64,000 nucleotides of DNA, taken from positions 78,992,079-79,056,078 of the forward strand of contig NC_035433.2 of NCBI RefSeq assembly GCF_002127325.2, written 5' to 3'. Both the position numbers and the translations under genes were made by a program. Each line of letters starts with the position of its first letter. Position 1 is the first letter of the stretch. This stretch comes from Helianthus annuus. Its lineage: Eukaryota; Streptophyta; Magnoliopsida; Asterales; Asteraceae. Positions 34,321 through 45,511 of the stretch are shown here, piece after piece. The notes beneath the pieces were generated by a model. It worked only from the letters and a program-made list of their open reading frames with translations, was not told where the DNA came from and searched no databases.

Positions 34321-35862
34321 GGTAAATCATGAGTTAATCCACATCGGGAAATCGTTTATGCGAATATTTTTCTTAAGAAAATCCAAAAAGATGTTTTTAA
34401 AAAATTTACTTTTTGAATTTTAGGGGGAGTAAATCCAAATCAGCAAAGTACAAAAACAATAGAAAAACAAAACGTAGTTTCCTGGCGAGAAAAAGAGAAA
34501 ATGAGAGTACGTCAGTGGTCTGTCGAAACCTCTTTTAACCTAAAATGAAAAACGATAAGTAGCTCTATATAAGATGTATCGGTAAGCTCACAATCATTTT
34601 AAAGTGTGCAGGGTGATATAAACCTAAATCGACTGATGACTGTGTTGGAACCGCTCATTGGCATATGGTCTTGGTACCGAAATTTCGTTTGATAGATTGC
34701 TGAGGTTTCAAGATACGCGGTCTTTATGATGTTTTTCATCAGGGTATCATTGTTGTTTCTTTTACCGAAAACAACGAGGACGCAAGTCTAGAACTTCCAT
34801 GATACCATACATACGTGTACATATCATACAAACATGTATATAATACATGATGCATACGACCATCAATAAGTGATAAAATATCACATTCACCGCTGAATAA
34901 GTGATTCTAAATCACATTTAGCATCCGAGAATCAAGTTCGGCTCTTTGTCGGTACGTTGGTACTAACCTGTTCATGGACTTGTTCTTGTGACCTGCATGC
35001 ATCGAATATCAAGTTCCTCATTAATAAGTGATTTAATCACATAGGGCTTGTATTCATCCACGAGTACATCTGATAAGTGAGTTTATGTGGACAACAATAC
35101 CGATAATCGTTATAGGACGCTTATCTTAATGTTAACTAATTGAACAACAAGAGCGTTTTGGCATGACCGTACACTGATATGATTCTCTTACCCTCGAAAC
35201 TCGCAAAAAGAATGTATGTATATATTTATTTACTGATTTTCGTCTTTATGTTTGAAATATTCAAAAATACCAAAAAGATTTTAGGAGTGTTTTAATATAA
35301 ACTTTATAAAAGCCAAAAAGATTTTATTTCTATTTTATTTGATTACCCAATGTTGGAACTCGAGTTTATCCTACCTAAAATCCCGACTGTAAGTCGGAAA
35401 ACAATTGCATCTTCATAAACAATCGAAGTTAACAAGTTTTGAAAGTTAAAGACTAAAATTGATCAAATTTTTAAACTTTCAAACTGTTGTCTGTCGGTAG
35501 TTGATTGAGAGTTGGTCACATGTGTGTCGCTTGACTATATTCCAAGCAGTTGTTCTCATTACGCGTTTAGCTCTTTTGTTTGTGCAGATATGACTTCCAA
35601 ACCGGTTAAAGGCGAAGAGAACGTGCCAGATGATAAGCTTTGGAATGAAGACACAACATGGATGCAATCAAAGGATCAAGATGATCGAGTTGACGCTGAC
35701 CATTCATCAACACCAAAAGGATCTAAAATTTGAAGATCAATATCTCACGAGCAACGTTAAAGGGGGAGTTTGCTGATACACTCCATGTTTGTGACTCGCG
35801 AAGACTTTGAAGATCCGACAACGTGAAGAATGAACCTCACGAGCAGCATCCAAGGGAGAGTT
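34321..35862 (+). other. Copia-D 3' non-coding region and polypurine tract
   Basis: Opens with a purine tract (TTTTAGGGGGAGTAAATCC, about 34425) just after pol. Contains GTGAT/ATCAC hairpins at 34870-34884, 34901-34915 and 35028-35040, each preceded by AATAA. Near the end AGGGGGAGTTTGCTGATACA (about 35761) is followed about 90 bp later by GGGAGAGTTTGTTGATACA, whose TG starts the LTR. This region is homologous to the 3' regions of Copia-A and -B. Confidence 0.65.
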
Positions 35863-36508
35863 TGTTGATACATTTAATGTGGATACGGCTCGTTCGGTTT
35901 CGACATTGTTGCGAAGTGAAGACCGGGGTCAAGATATCCTCCTATCTTTAACGGGTATGATGCTTATCGTGTACGTGATGTTTATCAGCTGCGAGAGTGC
36001 AGACTGACGGATAATTCCATACTGTTTGCTGCTGTTTGTTTCTATCTACAAATTCTGCATGATAACCTACATGATCTTCATGAAAGACCCTGTAGACGAA
36101 GAACCTGCATGGCGAATAACTATCATTGGCGAAGAACCTCTCTCACTGAGATCCACGAAAAACGTACTTCGTATGACAAGTTATTCGCTGAAATTGTGTC
36201 TCTTTCGTGGGTTATGTCTTTCATGGGCTATAGTTTGGGCCCAGTGGTTTTAGATAAGGTTGTGTATATAAACAACTCTTGCAGCAGAATAGAAACAGTA
36301 AAACACACAAGAAAGTTAGAGTTTATTTGCTTTGTATAATCTTTGTAACTCAACTCTTCTAGATCTATACGTTAGGGTTTTAAACGTTGAATCTTGCTTT
36401 GTGTGTTTGTGTTCTTTGCTTGGCTGCATACCCGCTTGGATTCCGCACTTACGGGTGTGTTCAGTAACAAGGATAGGTTGTTCTAGATCCTCCTCCAGGG
36501 GACCAACA
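35863..36508 (+). repeat. Copia-D 3' LTR
   Basis: 646 bp from TGTTGATACA to GGACCAACA, by analogy with Copia-A (TGTTGATACA to CCTACA). It shares the GATCCTCC stretch near its end and AACTC words. The 5' partner is lost, so the TSD cannot be verified; ACCAT follows. Confidence 0.65.
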
Positions 36509-37693
36509 ACCATATCGTATCGTATCGTATCATAGCATTTATATCATATCATATCAAAAGGAATAAAATTTCATACACTAGTACATAACACAATAAATAC
36601 AAAACACTACAATACTATCTAATGTAATATAGCACAACAAAATATAAGCTATGATATGCAATAATAAGGTTTCATAAACTGTAATATAGTATAATTTTGT
36701 ATAATATTATCTTATTTAACCTAATTAATATTAAGTGAATCTTAAATATATATAGAGTGAATTACTAGTTTTGTACTTAATTTGTATACAAAATTTCAGG
36801 TGATGTCCTTTATATGAGTTTTTACTTGATGTTTGAAAATGTTAAACCTTATGTCCTTTACCCTAACTTAATCTATAAGAAAAACTAAATGTCTAATTTA
36901 CTCTTGTCGACATATTTAAAACCAAAAACAATAAAAAAAGTTTTCTTTTTTTTTTCTTGGATTTCCTGTCCATGTCCATTGGTAATCTATATTTTAATAT
37001 CCACGCAATATAAAAATATATTTTTTTATACATGGGTGATATGTCCGTAAAAATCCAACAACAATTAACAAATATTTTTATTTATTTATTTAACAGATTA
37101 GATGGTAGGTTGTCTAATAAAAACAGAAATTTATTTTTTCAATTTGGGTTTCCTGGGATGATGATAATTTTCCTTCTATAATACTGGTTTCGGAAGTAGT
37201 GATAGCATGAGATAATGTTATGTGATATGATATAATATGAAATGATATAATATGATATAATACCAGATGATAGATGATATGATATGATACGTCACGATCG
37301 TATGTCATATCATATCATATCAATTACTATCATCTCGTATCCAATCGTATGATAGCGTATCATAGCATTTATGTAGTATTGTATTGTATTGTATCGTACC
37401 AAAATAATATGGTGCATATGTTATTCACATGTCATTTGCCGATAATATTTAAACGTCCACAAGACTATTTACGGAAAATAGTTACATAAACTGTTTTAAC
37501 GGAAAAAAGTGACATAAATGTTATTATTTTTTTAGATTACACCATAAAAACCGAAAACAAAACTAAGTGTTTTTATTTTTCAAATAAGTATACTACAACA
37601 ATATTTTTTTTGAAAAAAAAAAAGTGACATAAATTGGTTGTTTAAGAGCGCAGTTTTTATTCTATTTTTTCTAAAGCATTTATGTATTGTTAA
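36509..37693. other. AT-rich spacer with TATCG/TATCA microsatellites
   Basis: (TATCG)n starts at 36513, and related TATCA/TATGA runs recur at 37215-37390. A 17-base direct repeat CGTATCATAGCATTTAT (36526-36542 and 37356-37372) bounds about 830 bp. A decayed single terminal repeat like that of the MITE at 37879 (GAGTGAATTACTAGTTTTGT) occurs at about 36768. No gene seen. Confidence 0.5.
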
Positions 37694-37869
37694 GGTCCAC
37701 ACCGACTACCAACATGCCGACTCATTTAACAAAGCCTTTAATAACTCACGTTCTGGTTAATTACTTTTGGTAAATGGCGTTAAGGTAAAATATTGGGAAA
37801 TTGTTTTTTTTTTTTTTTTTTTTTTTGTAAATACTTTTCTACAGAAAATCCATTAAGATGTTTTTAAAA

Positions 37870-37878
37870 TTTAATTTA
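37870..37878. repeat. 9-bp TSD of MITE, left
   Basis: TTTAATTTA, repeated exactly at 38308-38316. Confidence 0.85.
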
Positions 37879-38307
37879 GAGTGAATTTCAAGGGTTGTCC
37901 TTTATCTTTATACTCATTTTCAGGCGTTGTCCCTTATGTTCAAAGTTGACGAGTTTTGTACTATATGTTTTCATATCTTACACGTTTTGCCCTTTAAGCC
38001 TAACCCAGTTAGTTTTTTCAGTTAAATTTGGGTATATGTTTTGCACATGAGGGCATTTTTGTCAATTCAAAGGTAAGTTCAGTGGCAGATTTACAGGTCA
38101 AAGCTTCTGCAACATTTAAATTGACAAAAATGCCCTCATGTGCAAAGCACATGACCAAATTAAACTGAAAAAACTAACTGGGTTAGGCCTAAAGGACAAA
38201 ACGTGTAAGATATGAAAACATAAAGGACAAAACTCGTCAACTTTGAACATAAAGGACAACACCTGAAAATGTGTATAAAGATAAAGGACAATCATTGAAA
38301 TTCACTC
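37879..38307. mobile_element. Mutator-like MITE, 429 bp
   Basis: A near-perfect long inverted repeat. The left end reads GAGTGAATTTCAAGGGTTGT and the right end, inverted, GAGTGAATTTCAATGATTGT, with pairing over almost the whole length (for example GAGGGCATTTTTGTCAATT against AATTGACAAAAATGCCCTC). The exact 9-bp duplication indicates a Mutator-like origin. It has no coding capacity. A transcript through it would form a long hairpin, a possible small-RNA source. Confidence 0.9.
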
Positions 38308-39103
38308 TTTAATTTACATTTTGAATTTTAGGGGGAGCAAATTTCAACAAGAAAAATGCAAAAACATTGAAAAACGTCAAAAAGGACAAAACAAGAGAAA
38401 AACAAAAATGAGTTTCATGGCAAGAAAAGCGAAAATGATATTACTTTAGTGGTCTGTCTATCGAAACATCATACGTAAAACCGCTAAATGATAAGTGTCT
38501 CTATTAACGATGTATTTGTAGGCTCACAATCACTTTAAAGTGTGCAAGGCAATATAAACAAAACAGACTCAAGACTATGTGGGAACCACTCATTGTCATA
38601 TGGTCTTGGAACTGAAATTTTGTTTGATAGATTGCCGATGATGTTTTGAGATATGTGGTCTTTATATTGCCTATCACCTGGGTATCACGGTTGCTTCTTT
38701 TACAGAAAACAATGGGGACGCAAGTCTAGAACTTCCATAATGCTAACATATGTGTACATAATGCATACGACCATCAATAAGTGATAATCCTATCACATCC
38801 ATCTCATGAATAAGTGATTTCTAATCAAATTGTATACATCTATCACAGAGTCATTTTTGTCTCTTTGTTGATACAATGGTACTAGCATGTTCATGGACTT
38901 GCTCTCACTACATGCATCCAAAAACAAGGTTCCTCACAAATAAGTGATTTTATCACATAAGGCTTATTTTCATCATCTAGATAAGCGAGTATCTCATAGC
39001 TTATACGTGAAATAGATGATAAATAGTATATTCACCTGTAAAATAAACTCTGGTGCATACCTTGATACGGGAATGTCCATGAGTGGATGAGCACTGGTCG
39101 GTA

Positions 39104-40450
39104 TGTGACAACCCGTGTTTCGGAGGTAATCATCGTTATCCATCGCTATTATTTTGCTTATGTTAAAATGGGTTCGTATTCCTCGAATGCGTAGCATTAA
39201 ACGTCTTTTGTTGTGCAAGTTTTTTATAATGACATAATTATATATTAAACGTTTATGTTATCCGAAACGCGTCACGTAACCTCAACCCGATTACGCAACC
39301 CGAACCCGATACTATGAAACCCAACCCAACCGTCCCTCCCTTGTTTTGGCCCAAACCAAATCCGCTAACTTTTCCCTTCCTTGTTGGTTTACGACCCACT
39401 CCAAAACAACCCCCAAACCTTTCCCTTATTCAATTGGACTTCGGCCCAACCCTCAAGCCCAACCCATGTCCCCATTGCATATTATGCATGTATGCATGTG
39501 TGTGTGATAAAAAAAAGAAACAAGCTAAACCCTAAAGATCTCTTCCCTCTTGAATGGCGAACGACAGCAACACAACCCCCCCCCCTCCGTCGTACCTCTC
39601 CCTCCCTTCCTCCGATCGGTTGTCGGCCGTCGTATATATCTTGCTTGGTAACAATATTTTATACGTTATATTATGAGTTTACATGTTGTTTTTCGTGGGG
39701 GTTATGGCTGAAAAGGGTTTAGGGTAGGAGGGTGGTGTTTATTAGTCGCATGTTGTTGGATTGGTGTATGTTTTCAGGTCATGGGCCTAGCGGGTTGGGT
39801 TATGGTTGAGTGGTTATGATTATCGTTATTGTATGTTGTGGATGTTTCCCGGAGTCTTGATGATACCTTGTTTATAAATGTTAATGGAGATCGAGTGTGA
39901 TGATTTGTTATATGGTTCTTGTATGCATAAACTCATATATAGTAATTTAGGATTTAGTAATCTTGATAATTTTGGTGAATTAGTGAGATGAACTTGATAT
40001 AAATGAACTAAAACCTGCTGAGATTGATTGATCATGTGCTAATAACCTCAAAAAACAGGTTAAAGAAACTTGGAAATTCGGTTTATAAAAACATATGTGA
40101 AAATAGAATCTGTCTAGCATGTTACCGTCAACTCAAGTTGACTGTAACCGGGTCATAACATAACGAAAATTGGATTTTCTTGAGTTCCGAACGTAGTATT
40201 TCGAAATATGCTTCTAATGGGCTGGAATCACAATTTTTCGATGTCGTTTGATGTTTTAAACTAATTATTTTGTAACAGAGGTCTACGCTGTACTTGCTAG
40301 CTCAAATTTGCAGCCCATTATGAATGTCATAACTCATTCATGGGTTGAGATAATTATCCAAAAATTTTACTATAGATAGGGTTTTGAGTCCCGGAGACAA
40401 CCCTGCTGGAATCACGTCAATCAGAGAGAGTCATAAAAAGTTTACTGGTC
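39104..40450 (+). mobile_element. Ty3/gypsy LTR fragment
   Basis: Starts TGTGACAACCCG, the LTR start typical of Tekay-type gypsy elements (gypsy-2 LTRs start TGTGACAACTCG in element orientation). Continues with a C-rich leader and, at about 40310-40390, LTR-like text (CATAACTCATTCATGGGTTG). No closing CA with flanking duplication was found, so it is truncated near 40450. Small frames (39314, 39381, 40384) have no recognisable features. Confidence 0.45.
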
Positions 40451-41228
40451 GCCAAAAAATTCTTTATGATTTTCTAATTTGGTTTACTAAGTGTGTGAGT
40501 AATGGCAAGCCATTAATTTCATGTTCCAAAATGACGATAATCTTGAAATCCCTTTTGAATTGTGATTGCTATTTTCCCACTCAACTCATCCATACCTCCC
40601 TTGAGTCTTTGGATGTTCATGTTTTAGGGTTTATGCGATTGGAGAGATATTATAGAGCGTGTGTTGATAACGTGTGTAAAACAAGAGAGAATATGCAAAA
40701 AGCAACAAACATGGCTATGTAATCTTTACACTCTCTCACTCTAAAATGAAAGCACGAATCCTAATCGGATCTAAATTGCAATCTTCAAATATATGAAGAT
40801 TCTAAGAAATCACATGTGCATTTCTTAATTCCATGTTTGTCACTACAGAAAGTACATCAATCTCCACCTAGCAACATGCTATATTATTATTACACAACAA
40901 AATACATATTTCTCTATGAGTTGAGAAAAAATCACGTGGGAGAAGCAGTTGTCACAACAGTGTGCTCCTTTATGTACGTGACAAAAAAGGTAGGTGACTA
41001 CTTAATATGGAAACTAACGTAAGCATATGTAACTTGAAGTATATGAACAAATCTAAACCAAAGCGAAAAGCTCCAAACTTAGTTATGCAAGCTTTACCCA
41101 CCATCAATTTTAGGATGAAAGCACAAACCTTGAGTGTATCTAAAATGAAATATCTTAAAATCTACCAAGAAAGTAATCGCCTGAGTGCTTAATTCCTGGT
41201 CGTTACTAGGTATGTTATGAAAATTTTC

Positions 41229-41265
<37 letters not shown>

Positions 41266-41519
41266 AGATCATAAATCATGTCTTAAAATTAAGACATTAT
41301 ATTTGTATTACACGGTTATCAATAGACTTTAGATCAATTTTTTTTGTAAGGGAAAAGAGTTAAAATGCAAACGTTTAAATGTTTTCATATTTTACGAGAA
41401 TCTAAGATTAGATTATTGCTAAGCACATCATGAACAGATTACTCTCGTACTAAAATGTACCTCAAAATCATAACAACGTCGAAAAGCTCCAAATTTGGCT
41501 GGAATCTAGAACAATAAAC
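40451..41519. other. AT-rich spacer, nothing recognised
   Basis: No gene or element border recognised. AAAGCTCCAAA occurs at about 41066 and 41480, and a microsatellite lies at 41229-41266. Confidence 0.35.
41229..41266. repeat. (AT)n(GT)n microsatellite
   Basis: A compound dinucleotide run, AT repeats followed by GT repeats. Confidence 0.95.
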
Positions 41520-42021
41520 TGGACACTTTGCACAACTAAATAATTTAGTCTTACACAGATAAACATACAAAATGAAGGGGTAAAGGGGTCAATTAATAGA
41601 TAGAAAAGAGTGTAAACCTGAGGGGTTAAAGTTAAAATCTCACATGAACGCACCATTATAAATCAAACCTAATTCTCCACTTTATTCATATCATTATCTG
41701 AGGCCTCTACAGCGCCGCATCTATCACTGTCCATAAACCCTAATTATCCACTGGGCATCGCTTCTGTTCCAATGCTGGACGAAAGTCGCGTTAGGATCCA
41801 ATGGTATCTGGTCTTTAACACTTCTTTTGTATGGTTTTGAGTTGTTAATTATACTGACCGATACCTGCTGCAGGGATCTGAAGAATTTGTGTTAAATGTT
41901 GATAACATGTTGACAGTTCATAGGTGATACAGGTAACTGAAATTTGTAAGATGTATTTTCTATTCGACCTTATTTCAATGTCTACGCTTATATCATAACG
42001 ATATATACTATCTTCTTTCAG
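41520..42021 (+). pseudogene. Harbinger-type promoter and 5' exons, second copy
   Basis: Aligns with 9310-8905 (inverted) from upstream of the promoter through two exons. Shared features: GATAGAAAAG; TTATAAATC (about 41658, TATA-like); TAATTCTCCA; CCAATGCTGGACGAAAGT (ATG at 41773, MLDESRVRIQW); GTTGTTAATTATACTGACCG; and GATAACATGTTGACAGTTCAT ending in GGTAACT. After this donor the intron runs to TTCTTTCAG at 42021. The second exon has a stop in this copy. The downstream exon is unrelated to the transposase exon of the first copy. Confidence 0.6.
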
Positions 42022-42137
42022 GTTCATGTGGGTCATCTTGCCACGTTGAGTGTGCCCTCCAAGGACGAAAGGTCGGAGTGGCTAATCTTGGCCAAGTTAT
42101 GCGGCTCGATGGGAGTTATTGTTTTGCTTCGTTATAG
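42022..42137 (+). pseudogene. VIN3-like PHD-finger exon fragment
   Basis: A 38-codon exon-like segment directly after a TTCTTTCAG acceptor. The translation holds SCGSSCHVECALQGRKVGVA and LGQVMRLDGSYCFAS before a stop. This matches the PHD-finger region of the VIN3/VEL family, plant Polycomb-associated proteins involved in vernalization, in which SCGxSCHxECAL and LDGxYCCxSC are typical. The final Cys of the finger is lost at the LeuTer end. Only this exon is present, so it looks like a captured gene fragment and not a gene. The identification rests on recalled family motifs. Confidence 0.6.
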
Positions 42138-42352
42138 AAGCAAAACATAAACTAGGGATGGAAGTGGTCTGTATATGCCATGGTTACCACAGCGAAAGAG
42201 GTTTCAAAGGGAAAGACCAATAGGTTTCAAAGGGGTGACATCAACTAGAAGGAAGTCAAATGGTGGTGTTTGGCCTAGGAGAAAGAGTTGTCAAATTGGT
42301 CAACCAGTAAAAGTGCCGAAAATTAGAATAAGAGAGAAGAAAGACTAGGCAT
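42138..42352 (+). other. Unrecognised basic open segment
   Basis: From 42154 an open frame of 66 codons without a start reads MPWLPQRKRFQRERPIGFKG and SNGGVWPRRKSCQIG and ends EKKD. It is Arg/Lys-rich. It could be another captured exon or chance. I recognise no family. Confidence 0.25.
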
Positions 42353-42735
42353 GTGGTTGCAATGCTGCCTCCGTCGTGGTGGAAAAAGGGTTTGAATATT
42401 AGTTTTAATGCAATTTAGATAGTTAGTTGTGATGATTCATTCAAGATTAGAAGTTTTCAAGAAAGATACGCTTTTTGTATAATTTTATGTCTATCTTGTA
42501 ATCGATTCCTATAATATTTTTATTATATATATAGTTATTCAAGAGTTTAATATTAACATATTGTTATGTTTTTTGAATACTTGTAATTTTTTACAAGTGA
42601 TGATGATCAAAGTTTAAAGTAATTATTTGTTGAATCTTTATATTTTCTTATAAAAAATTTAAAGTGATTACCTAAAGTTTTTGTATTTTTGTATTCTGCT
42701 ACATCTAAGAAAATTAATTTTCTTTTATATTTAAA
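42353..42735. other. AT-rich spacer, nothing recognised
   Basis: Low-complexity AT-rich sequence up to the Helitron end. No features. Confidence 0.4.
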
Positions 42736-43106
42736 CTAGGTTTACACCCTGTGTATTACACGGGTTTCGTAAATATAATTTTATATAATAAATTGTAAAA
42801 AGAGATATCTTTAAAAAAATCGTTATTTCATCATTTTTATAAATTATACCGTAAAATCGAGAATTAAATTATCTTTTAATGTAGTATGGAATTGTTATAT
42901 TTAAAAATGGTGTTCTTTCTGACTGTTGATGCAATGTGCGATAAATGATGAGTTTAAACCAATTATAACAGTACGCTTAACATTACAAAGGTGAAACTAA
43001 ATTGTCTAGATTTGACATTTAAAAGAATTGTGCGACTATAATGATGAGTTCAAACCATTATAGCGATGCATCTAAAAACACATATAATTTGATAGAAGCA
43101 TATATG
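42736..43106 (-). mobile_element. Helitron 3' end fragment
   Basis: CTAG followed by T on the minus strand at 42736-42739, with hairpin ACCCGTGTA/ACACAGGGT (42745-42764) just inside. It shares TTACACGGGTTTCGTAAATA-type text with the repeats at 6511-7035. No matching TCT 5' end was found, and the right border is taken as the point where Copia-A gag resumes (about 43107). Confidence 0.5.
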
Positions 43107-44128
43107 CCCCGGGGATCATCAACTTTAGCTTTCAACTTATGAAGATATGGACAATTTCCAATTATATGTCCAATTTCACCACATTCAAAACATGATCTTC
43201 GTTCAACAAATCCCGAAGCAACATGTGATTGTCTTGTCGATGATGAACTTTGTGATCCCGATGTACTAGGTTTTGAACTATTTGGTTCATTTCTTTTTGA
43301 CACTTTTGCTTGTTTAACAAAATCCAAGTTAGATTTGTTCTCAAAAGTTTCAATTTTGTCCGTTCCCTTTGATTTCACAAAGTTCACCTTCTTGTCCTTC
43401 TTTTGATTTGGTTTCCTTTGACCTTGAGTCGGTAATTCTCCTTTTAGTTTGGTATGATTTTGCTGCTCTTTTGCTGTTGGTAATTTCTGATTGCCATATT
43501 TCTTTCAAACTTCAGCCTTTGGAATAGGAGGACACTGTGTTACCACAACATGTGATCCTGTCTTTCCCAAGAACTTACTTGTCGAGTTTTCAAAGACTTT
43601 ACTGATTAAAGATTGATTAACATTCTTAATATGAAAATCTTTGTCAGAATAAATTTTATCATCACCAACAAGAGTGTACAGCAAATTCACACTCTCCGAC
43701 TCTTTTGTAGACGAGGACTTGATTGCAACAGTCTTAGCGGGCTTTGCAGGAGGATCACATAGAATATGATTCTCAAGAGGTATGTCCTCTTCTTTGATTT
43801 CTGCATCAGACTTTGCTGGGTTAGTATCATCAGATTCATCATCAGAAGAATCAGCATCCTCAATAATAACTGGAGGATCCTGATTCGGTTCAGCAGAAGA
43901 CACACATGTATCTGCTGATACATCTGAATCTGATGATACTTCTTTCTTGTATCCAAGTCCTCTTGTAAATTCCTTAACATCTAAAGGAACAGATGGTTCA
44001 AAGTAAGTTCTGTCTTCCTCATCAGGCATGGCATCATAATTGTGTCTCACAGGTGGTGGACATTTCTTGTAACCAATGCATGTGACATCCCGTTTCTCTT
44101 TCTGAACATCAATGATGTGATCCAACAC
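43107..44128 (-). pseudogene. Copia-A gag, C-terminal part with second knuckle
   Basis: Segment 44128-43505 (207 codons) carries YKKCPPPVRHNY, MPDEEDRTYFEPSVPLD, an acidic stretch (about residues 60-110) and LLYTLVGDDKIYSDKDFHI with NVNQSLISKVFENSTSKFLG. After a frame break, 43387-43107 adds KGTDKIETFENKS and a knuckle CFECGEIGHIIGNC (Cys66, Cys69, His74, Cys79 of that frame). Homology stops after DDPRG near 43107, where foreign sequence begins. Apart from one frame break this part is well preserved. Confidence 0.8.
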
Positions 44129-44182
44129 ATAGCTAGAACTTAAATAACTGTCTAACTTAAGCTGGATCGCCTCACTTTCAGT

Positions 44183-45511
44183 TTAAACACAAGCCATCTC
44201 TTTTTGCATTATCTCAAGGCGAGTGATATACAAATTTATGTCAGTTTGTTTTCTGGAAACCATTTTTGTCAGCTCGATTTTATCTTTCTTTAATTTTTCA
44301 ATCACCGATTTAAATTCCTTTTCATGGTTTTCATAAAACATGTTGGCTTCTGTGCACTTAGAAAGATCCACGGTCAACTTTTGGTTGTGGATGAATGTCA
44401 CATTATACTTGTCTTGCAAAGCCTCGTGTTTACTTTGCAAATCATTCAGTGAAACATGTTTGTCTTGCAAGTTAAACAAACTAGCTTTTAAAGCATCATG
44501 TTTGTCTTCCAACTCAGACATGTTTGCCTCCATATCAGCACATTTAACACTTAATCTAGCACAATTATCACAATTAACAACAGTGGGTTCATTGACACAT
44601 ACCTGACTTGAGGAACTGTCGACATTAGCCATAAAGGCTGAATGGAGAGAAGAAGAAGAATATGCAGCTTGATCCACCAAAATAGATCTCCTATAAGTTC
44701 CTGCTACGGCTTCTTCCAATAGCTCATCAATATCTGCATCGACTAACTCACTTGATGTGTCATCCAAATGATCATCGCCTGAACTCGAGGATTCTTCATC
44801 TGAGCTTCTACTGTAGCCAGAACTGTCTTCATCTTCAGAAGATTCACCACCATTGGCGGAAGATTCTCCACCACTGGCGTGATTTAAACCCTTGACAACC
44901 TCAGCAAAACAAGTTGTTCCATCCGGAGCATCATTACTCAACTGAATTGACCAATCACAACCTTCATCTACTTGAACCACAAGAGCCTGGTTGGCATTTG
45001 ATGGTCCTGCTTGACTTGGGTTGTTGACAGGTATCAACGTACGCTCATTGTTCCTGTTCTGATTCTGTTGGTTGCCTTGATTCCTGAACGGATTCTGGTT
45101 TCCATGCTGAGTTGGCTTTGTACATTCCCTTTTAAAATGACCCCGTTCACCACAGTTGAAGCACTTGACAGCCTGCTTATCAAACCCATACTTGGTGTCT
45201 TTCTTGCTTTCCAAGCTGGTTCTGCCCGTTCTCTCCATGAAATCCTTTGCCCGCCTTACAGCACTTGCAAAGGCCCATTTGATATCCATCAAATCCATCT
45301 CTTCTTTATCAATCTGCTGATAGTCTTCTTGTGTCAGATTAATGTCCCAATCTGACCTTCTACTAACCCACAATACGCGCTCACCAAAGTGTTTAGAAGC
45401 TCCATATGTTCCTTTGCTACTTCCACACTGACTTTCGAAAAGCTTGAAGTGTCGAGCTGTACTGTATTTGGCTTGGATGGTTGACCAGCAGATGATGTAC
45501 TTCCATAACAA
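44183..45511 (-). pseudogene. Copia-A gag, first knuckle and coiled coil
   Basis: A 442-codon open segment of which about the first 55 residues are out-of-frame read-in. It then shows LTQEDYQQIDKEEMDLMDIK, a knuckle CFNCGERGHFKREC (Cys117, Cys120, His125, Cys130), a Gln/Asn-rich stretch, an acidic Ser/Glu/Asp segment (about 215-265) and a long coiled coil (about 325-440; KHDALKASLFNLQDKHVSLN and following). The same order is found in Copia-C. Coiled coils in gag probably drive particle assembly. Confidence 0.8.

Larger units (their letters stand above)
9960..36508 (+). mobile_element. Copia-D, truncated, split by Copia-C
   Basis: A plus-strand Copia relic lacking its 5' LTR, leader and first half of gag. 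Its left part (9960-11232) is the C-terminal half of the long gag. Copia-C interrupts it between two copies of ACAAT (11228-11232 and 33270-33274). The right part resumes with the end of gag and then protease, reverse transcriptase and RNase H remnants, the 3' non-coding region, polypurine tract and one 646-bp LTR ending at 36508. All coding parts carry stops or lost catalytic residues. Confidence 0.75.
37694..39103 (+). mobile_element. Copia-E 3' end fragment
   Basis: Starts inside the RNase H C-terminus (VHTDYQHADSFNKAFNNSR at about 37697, then LLLVNGVK), degenerate but clearly the counterpart of 3320-3592. It continues into the 3' region with TTTTAGGGGGAGCAAATT (about 38327) and hairpins at 38781-38796 and 38944-38956. 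A 429-bp MITE interrupts it. It is cut at 39103 by a gypsy LTR and has no LTR of its own here. Confidence 0.65.

Noticed and set aside
36513..36540. TATCG pentamer run considered as telomere-like or satellite DNA
   Set aside because: Only a few units and not the plant telomere word; a simple microsatellite.
39104..40450. Possible complete solo LTR
   Set aside because: A good TGTGACAACCCG start but no matching end or flanking duplication, so only a fragment is claimed.
40384..40722. 112-codon frame MSPGDNPAGITSIRESHKK...
   Set aside because: No recognisable domain, lies at the edge of a gypsy LTR fragment, and AT-rich DNA gives such frames by chance.
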